From: Deltaproteobacteria bacterium
GTDB lineage: Bacteria > Bdellovibrionota > O2-12-FULL-43-9 > JACQJE01
DNA: 5,503 nucleotides
Assembly (NCBI GenBank): GCA_016205125.1
Contig: JACQJE010000060.1
Location: 1-5,503, forward strand
Direction: 5' to 3'
The translations under genes were made by a program, and so were the position numbers. Shown here piece by piece: positions 1-5,503 of the stretch. The notes under the pieces were generated by a model, which was given only the letters and a program-made list of their open reading frames with translations, was not told the origin of the DNA and searched no databases. Each line of letters starts with the position of its first letter. Within the stretch, counting starts at the first letter, position 1.

Positions 1-30
1 CAGGCCCATGCGAAAAACAATTGACTTCAT
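1..30 (-). CDS. 5' end of an unidentified gene (partial)
   Basis: Only the first ten codons are inside the window, reading MKSIVFRMGL, so no function can be assigned. The start is supported by an AGGAGG Shine-Dalgarno sequence (39-44, minus strand) eight bases before the ATG, which is close to ideal. The gene lies on the same strand as serS and tRNA-Ser. No terminator is visible between the tRNA 3' end and this start, so it may be read from the same transcript. Its ATG overlaps the stop codon of a nine-codon frame as ATGA, which suggests translational coupling. The short hydrophobic run could begin a signal or membrane segment, but ten residues are too few to say. Confidence 0.5.
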   Translation of the reverse strand, partial: MKSIVFRMGL

Positions 31-56
31 CTTTTTTTCCTCCTTTTAGAACTCAT
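27..56 (-). CDS. Possible nine-residue leader peptide upstream of the partial gene
   Basis: A minus-strand frame of nine codons plus stop reads MSSKRRKKR, almost entirely basic. It has its own strong Shine-Dalgarno sequence, AAGGAGG (64-70), seven bases before its ATG. Its TGA overlaps the next ATG as ATGA. The second Shine-Dalgarno for the downstream gene lies inside this frame, in the AGG AGG arginine codons. What is seen is good initiation and overlap geometry; a functional peptide is inference. Alternatives are a non-coding spacer with two purine-rich runs, or a real start of the downstream gene joined by slippage or a sequencing error at the seven-A run (32-38). Confidence 0.3.
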   Translation of the reverse strand: MSSKRRKKR

Positions 57-77
57 TTCATAACCTCCTTCAGAATT

Positions 78-167
78 TGGCGGAGAGGGGGGGATTCGAA
101 CCCCCGAGACGAGTTAACGCCTACACGCTTTCCAAGCGTGCTCCTTAGACCGCTCGGACACCTCTCC
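78..167 (-). tRNA. tRNA-Ser (anticodon GGA)
   Basis: The minus strand gives a 90-base tRNA including an encoded 3' CCA (78-80). The acceptor stem pairs GGAGAGG (161-167) with CCTCTCC (82-88), with G at 81 as discriminator base, as usual for serine tRNAs. The anticodon stem CACGC/GCGTG closes a TTGGAAA loop; the anticodon GGA lies at 131-133, reading UCC and UCU codons. The T arm is GGGGG-TTCGAAT-CCCCC. A long variable arm with a short stem (GGCG/CGTC, one G-U pair) makes it a class II tRNA, as expected for serine. Its first base is the last base of the serS stop codon, so the mature 5' end must be cut by RNase P from a serS-containing transcript unless a promoter lies inside serS. Confidence 0.97.
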
Positions 168-1447
168 TAAAACCCAATCTTTTCTGCTCCAAAATAGGAT
201 TGCAGTGCCTTCGGAATACGCACTGACCCATCAGGCTGTTGGTGATTCTCAAGTATTGCGACAACCGTTCTTCCAACTGCCAGTCCCGATCCGTTTAATG
301 TGTGAACGTAATCTAATTTCCTCCCCCCTGCTCTTCTAAATTTAATGGATCCCCTTCTTGCCTGGAATGCTTCAAAATTACTGCAGGAAGAGATCTCCCG
401 GTGTCGGTTCTGTGCCGGAAGCCAGACTTCGAGATCATAAGTCTTTGCCGAGGCAAAACCGAGATCCCCTGTGCAGAGAGAGACGACGCGGTAGGGGAGT
501 TCCAGCAGTTGGAGAATCCGCTCCGCATGCGCAGTCAGTTTTTCCAATTCCGAATATGATTCTTCCGGTTTGGTAAATTTGACGAGCTCAACTTTGTTAA
601 ACTGATGCTGGCGTATGAGCCCCTTTGTGTCTTTTCCATAGGAGCCCGCTTCACTGCGGAAACAGGGGGTATAAGCCGCGTAGGAGAGAGGGAGCTCTTT
701 CTCTTCCAGAACCTCCTCTCTGAAGATGTTCGTCACCGGCACTTCAGCAGTAGGGACAAGGTAATAGGGGAGCCCCTCCAATTTGAAAAGGTCCCCCGAA
801 AACTTTGGGAGCTGACCTGTCGCGTTCAGGCTCGCTTCATTCACAATAAAGGGAGGGAGGAGTTCGACATATCCATGTTCCGCCGTATGCAGTTCCAGCA
901 TAAAGTTGATGAGCGCCCTCTCCAAACGCGCCCCCAACCCTTTATAGAGAACAAACCGAGCTCCTGTAATCTTTGACGCGCGGTCAAAATCGAGTATTCC
1001 TAATCGGACGCCAATTTCATCATGAGAAAGGGGCTGATATTTAAATTTTGGTTTATCTCCCCAGCTCCTCTCGACCCGGTTATCTCCTGCATCTTTGCCG
1101 ACCGGCACCGTTTCATGGGGGAAATTTGGAATCTCCAGCAAGAGTCGATTCAATTTCTCGTCTGTTTCTGCAAGATTCTCATCCAGACGTTTGATCTGAT
1201 CTCCCAATGCTCCCGTTGCTTTAACAAGCGCGGAGACATCCTCTCCTCTCCGCTTCAATTCTCCAATCTTCTTCGATTCTTCATTCCTCTGCCGCTTGAG
1301 CTCTTCCACTTCGTGAATGATCGCCGTGCGTCTCTCATTAAACGACAGCATGTCATCGACGGGGCCTGGGCCAAGATTTCTCTGGCGCAGAGCCTCTTTG
1401 ACCCGTTCCGGAAATTTACAGATGAACTTGAGGTCCAGCACACTCAT
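167..1447 (-). CDS. serS: Seryl-tRNA synthetase
   Basis: This cytoplasmic class II aminoacyl-tRNA synthetase (EC 6.1.1.11) charges tRNA-Ser with serine using ATP. At 426 residues it is a normal full-length bacterial enzyme. Residues about 1-105 form the N-terminal tRNA-binding arm, with a charged heptad-like coiled coil from about 35 to 103 that contacts the long variable arm of tRNA-Ser. The catalytic domain follows: the motif 1 region near 181-200, TAE at 233-235 for serine recognition, motif 2 beginning FRSEAGSYG at 263, the family-typical [20 protein letters not shown] near 325-344, and motif 3 [16 protein letters not shown] at 386-401. No key motif is missing. The ATG start has only a weak purine-rich leader (AAGCGAG). 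A GTG at codon 3 would give a start closer to the common MLDLK beginning, so the start is uncertain by two codons. The stop TAG shares its G with tRNA-Ser, one of the enzyme's own substrates. Confidence 0.98.
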   Translation of the reverse strand: MSVLDLKFICKFPERVKEALRQRNLGPGPVDDMLSFNERRTAIIHEVEELKRQRNEESKKIGELKRRGEDVSALVKATGALGDQIKRLDENLAETDEKLNRLLLEIPNFPHETVPVGKDAGDNRVERSWGDKPKFKYQPLSHDEIGVRLGILDFDRASKITGARFVLYKGLGARLERALINFMLELHTAEHGYVELLPPFIVNEASLNATGQLPKFSGDLFKLEGLPYYLVPTAEVPVTNIFREEVLEEKELPLSYAAYTPCFRSEAGSYGKDTKGLIRQHQFNKVELVKFTKPEESYSELEKLTAHAERILQLLELPYRVVSLCTGDLGFASAKTYDLEVWLPAQNRHREISSCSNFEAFQARRGSIKFRRAGGRKLDYVHTLNGSGLAVGRTVVAILENHQQPDGSVRIPKALQSYFGAEKIGF

Positions 1448-1484
1448 CTCGCTTATAAGTTAACAAAAACAGAAGAATGATAAG

Positions 1485-1514
1485 CTGATACCATCCACCG
1501 CTTCATTGCGTCAA
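1485..1514 (-). promoter_or_regulatory. Candidate sigma-70 promoter for serS and tRNA-Ser
   Basis: On the minus strand TTGACG (1509-1514) is a five of six match to the -35 consensus. Eighteen bases later TATCAG (1485-1490) matches four of six -10 positions. Transcription would start about 1478 and give a leader of roughly 30 bases before the serS ATG. That leader is too short for a T-box or other riboswitch. The call rests on motif resemblance only. Confidence 0.4.
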
Positions 1515-1532
1515 CGGTTTGGGCTGTAAAAT
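1506..1532 (+). promoter_or_regulatory. Weak candidate promoter for the chemosensory operon
   Basis: On the plus strand TTGCGT (1506-1511) and TAAAAT (1527-1532) resemble -35 and -10 boxes, but the 15-base spacing is short and the match is modest. The -35 box overlaps the serS -35 box on the opposite strand, so the two directions could compete for polymerase. I see no good sigma-54 or sigma-28 consensus in the gap. The true promoter may use another sigma factor. Confidence 0.2.
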
Positions 1533-1565
1533 AACAGCGCCTAAAGAGCGGCCCATAAATTTCCG

Positions 1566-2042
1566 ATGGCCTATATTATGGATCCTCAACACTCACTTTT
1601 ACTCTTTCGCCTCTCTGGATACGCCTACGGCTTACCGATTCATTGTGTAGAAAAGGTGATTCACGCCGTGGAAATCGTTCCCTTGCCCGAGCCAGCCGCA
1701 CCTGTCGTTGGCGTATTCAGTATGGCCGGAAAAACCATTCCTGTTCTCAATATGAGAAAATTATTTGGATTTCCCGATCGCGAAGTCGAGCTCTATGACC
1801 CCTACCTGATCCTCTCCTGGAAGAATCATGTTCTCGCAATGATCGTCGATGCCGTGTCCGGTGTGGAAGAGATTGGGGAACCTGATCTCATCTCCTCAAA
1901 GGATATTATGGCGCCCTCGGATTTTCTTCTCGCGACAGCTTTGACGTCCGAAGGGCTGGTTCTCATCCCAGATTGTGAAAAAATACTCTCTGCTTGCAAC
2001 ACCCTGAAAGGACAAGAGGCGACTTGGAAGAAGGCGGCTTAA
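1566..2042 (+). CDS. CheW-type chemosensory coupling protein (short, WspB-like position)
   Basis: A 158-residue single-domain CheW protein, the usual size for the family. CheW is a cytoplasmic scaffold that joins chemoreceptor tips to the P5 domain of CheA. The fold covers about residues 8-150: an initial strand LLLFRLSGYAYGLPIHCVEK (11-30), then VVGVFSMAGKTIPVLNMRKL (47-66), the conserved core where a small residue loop precedes the 'IPV(L/I)(N/D)' strand, and the HVLAMIVDAVSGVEEI segment near 87-103. There is no signal peptide or membrane segment. It is the first gene of the operon and directly abuts cheR. The ATG is the first in frame after an upstream TAA (1542-1544), yet no convincing Shine-Dalgarno precedes it; a second in-frame ATG at 1578 is no better. 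Family assignment is firm. The Wsp comparison is from gene order and partners. Confidence 0.92.
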   Translation: MAYIMDPQHSLLLFRLSGYAYGLPIHCVEKVIHAVEIVPLPEPAAPVVGVFSMAGKTIPVLNMRKLFGFPDREVELYDPYLILSWKNHVLAMIVDAVSGVEEIGEPDLISSKDIMAPSDFLLATALTSEGLVLIPDCEKILSACNTLKGQEATWKKAA

Positions 2043-3512
2043 ATGTCGAACGCGCTCTCCCAAAAAATTTTGTCGGAATTGAGTCTTTTTATAGAAGAAC
2101 ACATGGGACTCTCATTTCCGCCAGAACGCTGGCCGGATCTGGAGCGGGGAATCGTTTCAGCGGCAAAAGAATTTGGTTTTAAAGACGTTCTCTCTTGCAT
2201 GAAGTGGCTTCGTTCAGCATCCATCAGCAGAAGAGAGATAGAAACCCTGGCGTGTCACCTCACTGTTGGGGAAACCTTTTTCTTTCGGGAAAAAGAGAGT
2301 TTTGAGATCCTGGAGCAGGAGATTCTGCCTCGGTTGATTCGCGATCGAAACCTGGAAAAGAGGCTCAGGATCTGGAGTGCAGGATGTTCTACCGGGGAGG
2401 AGCCTTACTCGATAGCGATCTCTTTAATGAGAACTTTCCCTGACATTCACGATTGGAATATCACTCTTCTGGCGACAGACATTAATTCGAATGCCCTCAA
2501 GAAAGCCGCAAAAGGGGTCTATAGTGAATGGTCGTTTCGGGAGAGCCCCTTTTGGTTAAAGGAGAGTTACTTTAGGAAAAATCGCGAAGGTCACTATGAG
2601 ATCCTTCCGGAAATCAGGAAGAGGGTGACCTTCACGTATCTCAATCTTGCAGAAGACCCCTATCCTTCGCTGATGAACAATACCAATGCGATGGACCTCA
2701 TTTTTTGCCGCAATGTCCTTATGTATTTTACGCCCGATAAGGGGAAAGCAGTCCTCCTTAAATTTTATCGGGCTCTTCTGGAAGAAGGATGGCTCATCGT
2801 GAGCCCCACAGATGCCACACAGATGTTTCCCGCTCAATTCACTCCGAAGCGGTTTCCGCACGCCACCCTTTATCAAAAGAGTAAAGAGCCATTGGAAGAG
2901 ATACCGCCCCCCCTGGTGATCGACTCACGCGAAAGGGTGCAGGAAGAATTCGTAATTTCTCAACATCACGCGGGAGAAAGCCCCTTACCCTTGTATAAAG
3001 GGGAGGCTTACACCCCACAAAGTACCACAACAGCTCAAGTTTTTGAGAAGTTACAAGAATCCATTCCTCAGCCGGAGAGAGGAGATCAGGAGGTGGGAGA
3101 GAAGGCGAGGTTCTATGCCAATCAGGGTCATTTATCGGATGCGCTCGAGTGGTGTGAGAAGGGAATTGCGGCGGACAAACTCAATTTGGATCTCTATTAT
3201 CTTCGGGCTCTGATTTTGGAAGAAGAGGGGGAATCTGAAAAAGCCATCTCGACATTGCATCAGGTCCTCTACCTCGATCCAAATTTTATCCCTGCTCATT
3301 ACGCTCTCGGAAATCTCCTTCTGCGCAGGAAGAATTATGGAGAAGCGGAGCGTCATTTTCAGCTGATTTTGTCGCTCCTGGCAGACGCTCCTTCAGAGGA
3401 GGTTTTGCCAGAACTGGAAGGGATTACCGCAGGGAGACTCAGAGAGATTATCCGGGCAACTGAGTATTGGAAATCGACGGAGGAAAAGCGAAATGTTCGC
3501 CGAGTGGGATGA
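2043..3512 (+). CDS. CheR-type MCP methyltransferase with C-terminal TPR domain (WspC-like)
   Basis: This 489-residue cytoplasmic protein should transfer methyl groups from S-adenosylmethionine to glutamates of a chemoreceptor (EC 2.1.1.80). Residues about 5-65 are the helical CheR N domain. The catalytic domain runs from about 70 to 280, with TVGETFFFREKESF (74-87), the SAM-binding SAGCSTGEEPYSIAI (112-126), acidic D146 in LLATDINSNAL, a beta-subdomain near 180-205, and LIFCRNVLMYF (219-229). A low-complexity, proline-rich linker (about 283-345) leads to three TPR-like helix pairs near 352-379, 385-412 and 419-446, which typically bind partner proteins. CheR alone is about 270-290 residues; the TPR form is typical of Wsp-like systems. 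The ATG follows the cheW1 stop with no gap and has AAGG (2031-2034) eight bases upstream. The 3' end overlaps the second cheW by 20 bases. The linker contains a palindromic DNA element. Confidence 0.95.
   Translation: MSNALSQKILSELSLFIEEHMGLSFPPERWPDLERGIVSAAKEFGFKDVLSCMKWLRSASISRREIETLACHLTVGETFFFREKESFEILEQEILPRLIRDRNLEKRLRIWSAGCSTGEEPYSIAISLMRTFPDIHDWNITLLATDINSNALKKAAKGVYSEWSFRESPFWLKESYFRKNREGHYEILPEIRKRVTFTYLNLAEDPYPSLMNNTNAMDLIFCRNVLMYFTPDKGKAVLLKFYRALLEEGWLIVSPTDATQMFPAQFTPKRFPHATLYQKSKEPLEEIPPPLVIDSRERVQEEFVISQHHAGESPLPLYKGEAYTPQSTTTAQVFEKLQESIPQPERGDQEVGEKARFYANQGHLSDALEWCEKGIAADKLNLDLYYLRALILEEEGESEKAISTLHQVLYLDPNFIPAHYALGNLLLRRKNYGEAERHFQLILSLLADAPSEEVLPELEGITAGRLREIIRATEYWKSTEEKRNVRRVG
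2978..3009 (+). repeat. Imperfect palindromic element inside the cheR linker
   Basis: Two nested complementary arms are visible: AAGCC (2978-2982) with GGCTT (3005-3009), and CCCTT (2988-2992) with AAGGG (2998-3002), around a GTATA loop. An asymmetric internal loop separates the two stems. The element is read in frame as part of the CheR linker (about SPLPLYKGEA). It resembles the C-rich/G-rich short palindromes scattered through many bacterial genomes, but only one copy lies in this window, so repeat status is inferred. Confidence 0.4.
3479..3483 (+). promoter_or_regulatory. Shine-Dalgarno fixing the start of the second cheW
   Basis: GGAGG lies nine bases before the ATG at 3493 and inside the coding end of cheR. 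It supports an out-of-frame start overlapping cheR by 20 bases, and so translational coupling of the two genes. Confidence 0.8.
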
Positions 3513-4086
3513 AATTAAGAAAAAAGTTGAACTCAACCTGCAGAAGCTTTCTCCCGGCTTTCAAAAGACAACAGAAGAGAAGAGGAGGGTCTTTCGGGAA
3601 CGGGCGCGCAAACTGGCTGAAGTTCCAAAAATTGAAAAGCGAGAGAGTCAGATTGAAGTACTCGAGTTCTTCTTAGCGAAAGAGCGCTACGGCATAGAGG
3701 CATCCTTTATCCGGGAAGTATGGCCCCTCAGGGAATACGCTTCCGTTCCGGGGACCCCTTCTTTTTTCCTCGGACTGGCCAATATGCGGGGCGAATTGAT
3801 CGCGGTCATCGATCTGAAGAGATTTCTGGGTCTCAGTCCAAGCCCAATCCCCTCCTCCGCTGTCACTTCAGAGAAAAAGCTGATTGTTGTCTCTCATGAA
3901 CAGAATCAATGGGGCCTCCTTGCTGATGCAGTCGCGGGATTGCGAAATGTGCCTGAAAAAAGGCTTCAGACCTCACTTCTCACGTTAACGGGAATTCGTG
4001 CCGAATATCTGAGAGGGGTGACTGCGGACCGCCTCGCGATCCTCGATCTTTGGAAAATGTTTACTGACAAAAAAATGATTGCGTAA
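3493..4086 (+). CDS. CheW-type coupling protein with N-terminal extension (WspD-like)
   Basis: A 197-residue CheW protein, about 40 residues longer than the first one. Residues 1-52 form a charged, probably helical extension containing RRVFRERARKLAEVP (31-45), a basic segment of the kind seen ahead of the CheW fold in Wsp-like second CheW proteins. The CheW domain spans about 54-190: an opening strand EVLEFFLAKERYGIEASFIR (55-74), the core FFLGLANMRGELIAVIDLKR (91-110), and WGLLADAVAGLRNVPE (140-155). There are no membrane segments. It should help link the MCP to CheA. Two CheW proteins in one operon usually differ in partner or array position, and the extension here may mark such a division, though that is inference. 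The start is well supported by GGAGG nine bases upstream. It ends 15 bases before the receptor gene. Confidence 0.93.
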   Translation: MFAEWDEIKKKVELNLQKLSPGFQKTTEEKRRVFRERARKLAEVPKIEKRESQIEVLEFFLAKERYGIEASFIREVWPLREYASVPGTPSFFLGLANMRGELIAVIDLKRFLGLSPSPIPSSAVTSEKKLIVVSHEQNQWGLLADAVAGLRNVPEKRLQTSLLTLTGIRAEYLRGVTADRLAILDLWKMFTDKKMIA

Positions 4087-4088
4087 AA

Positions 4089-4093
4089 GGGGG
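4089..4093 (+). promoter_or_regulatory. Ribosome-binding site of the chemoreceptor gene
   Basis: The run AAGGGGG, with the G tract at 4089-4093, lies eight bases before the ATG at 4102 in the short gap after cheW2. It is a G-rich variant of the Shine-Dalgarno sequence and decides the receptor start. Confidence 0.65.
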
Positions 4094-4101
4094 AAAAAAC
4101 C

Positions 4102-5503
4102 ATGCAATGGTTCTTAAATTTGAGCACCCGCTCTAAACTCTTGATCGGATTTGGCGCGCTGTTTGGTTTGATGATGATCACGATCTCTCTGGCGTACAGG
4201 AGCAATGCCTCTGTACAAAAAACGCTCACCCAACTGGCTGAGGGCGAATTTTCAACTGCTGTCAGCATGCTGGAGGTAGCGGAAGGGATCAGTGTGAACA
4301 GGGTGAATCTCCTTAAGATGATGCTGACAGACAAGAAGGAAGATCTCGATCGATTGAACGAAGAGATACGATCGGGGACTCTAAAAAACCAAAGCACATT
4401 AGAAGAGCTTCGTCAGCAGACAAAGGCGAACCTCGACTTCCAAAAAGTCTTGTCAGAATATATGGCTGTTCGTGAGGAGTTCTCGAAACGTCGGGAAAAC
4501 CAGATTATCCCTCTCATTCATGCCGGAAAGAGAGAAGAGGCGGAACTGCTTATATTAGGGCCTCAGAGTGAAAATTACAACAGAATTCGCGATATTACAC
4601 AGCGATTTACCGATGATACAGCAACCAAGATCACACTCCTGGTTAAAGAAGCGGACCAAAGAGTCAAGACCGCGAGCCAGATCTTTGCCGTCATCGGTTT
4701 CCTCGCGCTCCTGCTCGCTTTATCACTTGTGTTTTTCCTCAATCGGATCATGGCGATTCCCCTCCGGAACATCTCCTCTGTGGCAAAACAGCTCTCTTCA
4801 GGTGATCTGACGGTGAACGTGATACCGCTGTCACGTCAAGATGAGGTGGGCATTTTGACGCAGACGTTCGCTCTGATGGTCGATAATCTTCGCAAAATGA
4901 TCAACGAGATCAGGCAGGGAACGAATGTGCTGGCCACTTCCGCCAGCGAGATCCTCGCGACGACCTCACAGCTCACCTCCGGTGCCGCTCAGACAGCGAC
5001 TTCGATCAGCGAAACGACAACCACGGCTGAAGAGGTGAAGCAGACCGCTCAAGTGGCGAGCCAGAAGGCAAAATATGTCTCCGACACCTCACAGAAATCG
5101 ACGCAGGTGGCCTCCAGCGGGCGGAAAGCAATTGAGGACGCTTTGAATGGGATTGGTCGGATTCGCGAGCAGATGGCCTCGATTGCGGATACCGTCGTGA
5201 AGCTGAGTGAACAGAGCCAGGCGATCGGAGAAATTGTCTCTACAGTGGGCGATCTTGCGGAGCAGTCGAATCTCCTGGCGGTCAATGCCGCCATTGAAGC
5301 GGCGAAAGCGGGAGAACAGGGGAAAGGATTTTCAGTGGTGGCTCAGGAGATCAAGAATTTGTCTGACCAGTCCAAGAAGGCGACCGCTGAAGTGAGAAAG
5401 ATCCTCGGTGATATTCAGAAGGCGATCGGCACCTCTGTCATGGCCACGGAACAGGGGAGCAAGGCAGTGGAAGCGGGGATGAAGCAATCGGAGGGGGCTG
5501 GAG
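4102..5503 (+). CDS. Methyl-accepting chemotaxis protein, 3' end beyond window (WspA-like position)
   Basis: I read 467 codons with no stop before the right edge. The protein is an inner-membrane chemoreceptor. Residues 1-12 are cytoplasmic, TM1 is about 13-32, and a mainly helical periplasmic domain of about 160 residues (33-190), similar in size to four-helix-bundle MCP sensors, carries no recognisable cofactor motif. TM2 is about 193-213, followed by a HAMP domain (about 214-267, with [20 protein letters not shown] at 219-238 and [14 protein letters not shown] at 247-260). The coiled-coil signalling domain then runs to the edge. Its hairpin tip, [20 protein letters not shown] (387-406) followed by [11 protein letters not shown], is the conserved CheA/CheW contact. 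Ala/Thr/Ser/Gln/Glu-rich heptads on both sides suit reversible methylation, presumably by the CheR two genes upstream. The C-terminus, and any CheR-tethering tail, cannot be seen. The ligand is unknown. Confidence 0.95.
   Translation, partial: MQWFLNLSTRSKLLIGFGALFGLMMITISLAYRSNASVQKTLTQLAEGEFSTAVSMLEVAEGISVNRVNLLKMMLTDKKEDLDRLNEEIRSGTLKNQSTLEELRQQTKANLDFQKVLSEYMAVREEFSKRRENQIIPLIHAGKREEAELLILGPQSENYNRIRDITQRFTDDTATKITLLVKEADQRVKTASQIFAVIGFLALLLALSLVFFLNRIMAIPLRNISSVAKQLSSGDLTVNVIPLSRQDEVGILTQTFALMVDNLRKMINEIRQGTNVLATSASEILATTSQLTSGAAQTATSISETTTTAEEVKQTAQVASQKAKYVSDTSQKSTQVASSGRKAIEDALNGIGRIREQMASIADTVVKLSEQSQAIGEIVSTVGDLAEQSNLLAVNAAIEAAKAGEQGKGFSVVAQEIKNLSDQSKKATAEVRKILGDIQKAIGTSVMATEQGSKAVEAGMKQSEGAG

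Noticed and set aside
78..167. tRNA-Ser as a possible phage or island integration site
   Set aside because: Serine tRNA genes often serve as attachment sites, but no integrase and no repeated copy of the tRNA 3' end is visible in the window.
1448..1478. Possible T-box or riboswitch leader ahead of serS
   Set aside because: The whole intergenic gap is 118 bases and the inferred leader is about 30 bases, with no T-box sequence or terminator hairpin.
1022..1480. A 152-codon plus-strand open frame antisense to serS
   Set aside because: It lies almost wholly inside serS on the opposite strand, has no recognisable domain or ribosome-binding site, and the serS frame is unambiguous. The same holds for the plus-strand frames at 358-576 and 605-976.
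2548..2562. Five-base perfect stem CCTTT/AAAGG around TGGTT within cheR
   Set aside because: It is short, lies in the catalytic domain rather than the linker, and is of a size expected by chance.
3966..4397. A 143-codon minus-strand open frame across the cheW2/mcp junction
   Set aside because: It is antisense to two well-supported genes, is low-complexity and Ser/Arg-rich, and matches no family I recognise.

Overview
The window holds two divergent bacterial gene sets separated by about 118 bases (1448-1565). On the minus strand, reading leftwards, are seryl-tRNA synthetase (serS), a tRNA-Ser(GGA) gene whose first base is the last base of the serS stop codon, and then a very short start-to-stop frame coupled to the start of another gene that leaves the window at base 1. 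On the plus strand is a tightly packed chemosensory operon: a short CheW, a CheR methyltransferase with a C-terminal TPR domain, a second CheW with an N-terminal extension, and a membrane chemoreceptor (MCP) cut off by the right edge.

The chemosensory genes abut (cheW1/cheR, 0 bases), overlap (cheR/cheW2, 20 bases) or lie 15 bases apart (cheW2/mcp), so they are almost certainly one transcript. One MCP, two CheW proteins and a CheR-TPR is the component set of Wsp-like systems of the 'alternative cellular function' class, which control c-di-GMP synthesis, pili or development rather than flagellar swimming. The expected remaining parts (CheA or a CheA-REC hybrid, CheB and an output response regulator) should lie just right of base 5503. 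In the proposed pathway the MCP senses a signal through a four-helix periplasmic domain, the CheW proteins link it to CheA, and CheR-TPR methylates the receptor to set sensitivity.

The organism is a bacterium of moderate GC content with Shine-Dalgarno-led genes. The CheR-TPR/double-CheW set and overall protein style suggest a Gram-negative lineage such as Nitrospirota or a former deltaproteobacterial group, but this is an impression and not a demonstrated assignment.

I see no mobile element, CRISPR array or clear intrinsic terminator. The least ordinary features are the one-base serS/tRNA-Ser overlap, the tiny coupled frame after the tRNA, and a palindromic element inside the linker-coding part of cheR. 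None of these amounts to a clearly new system.
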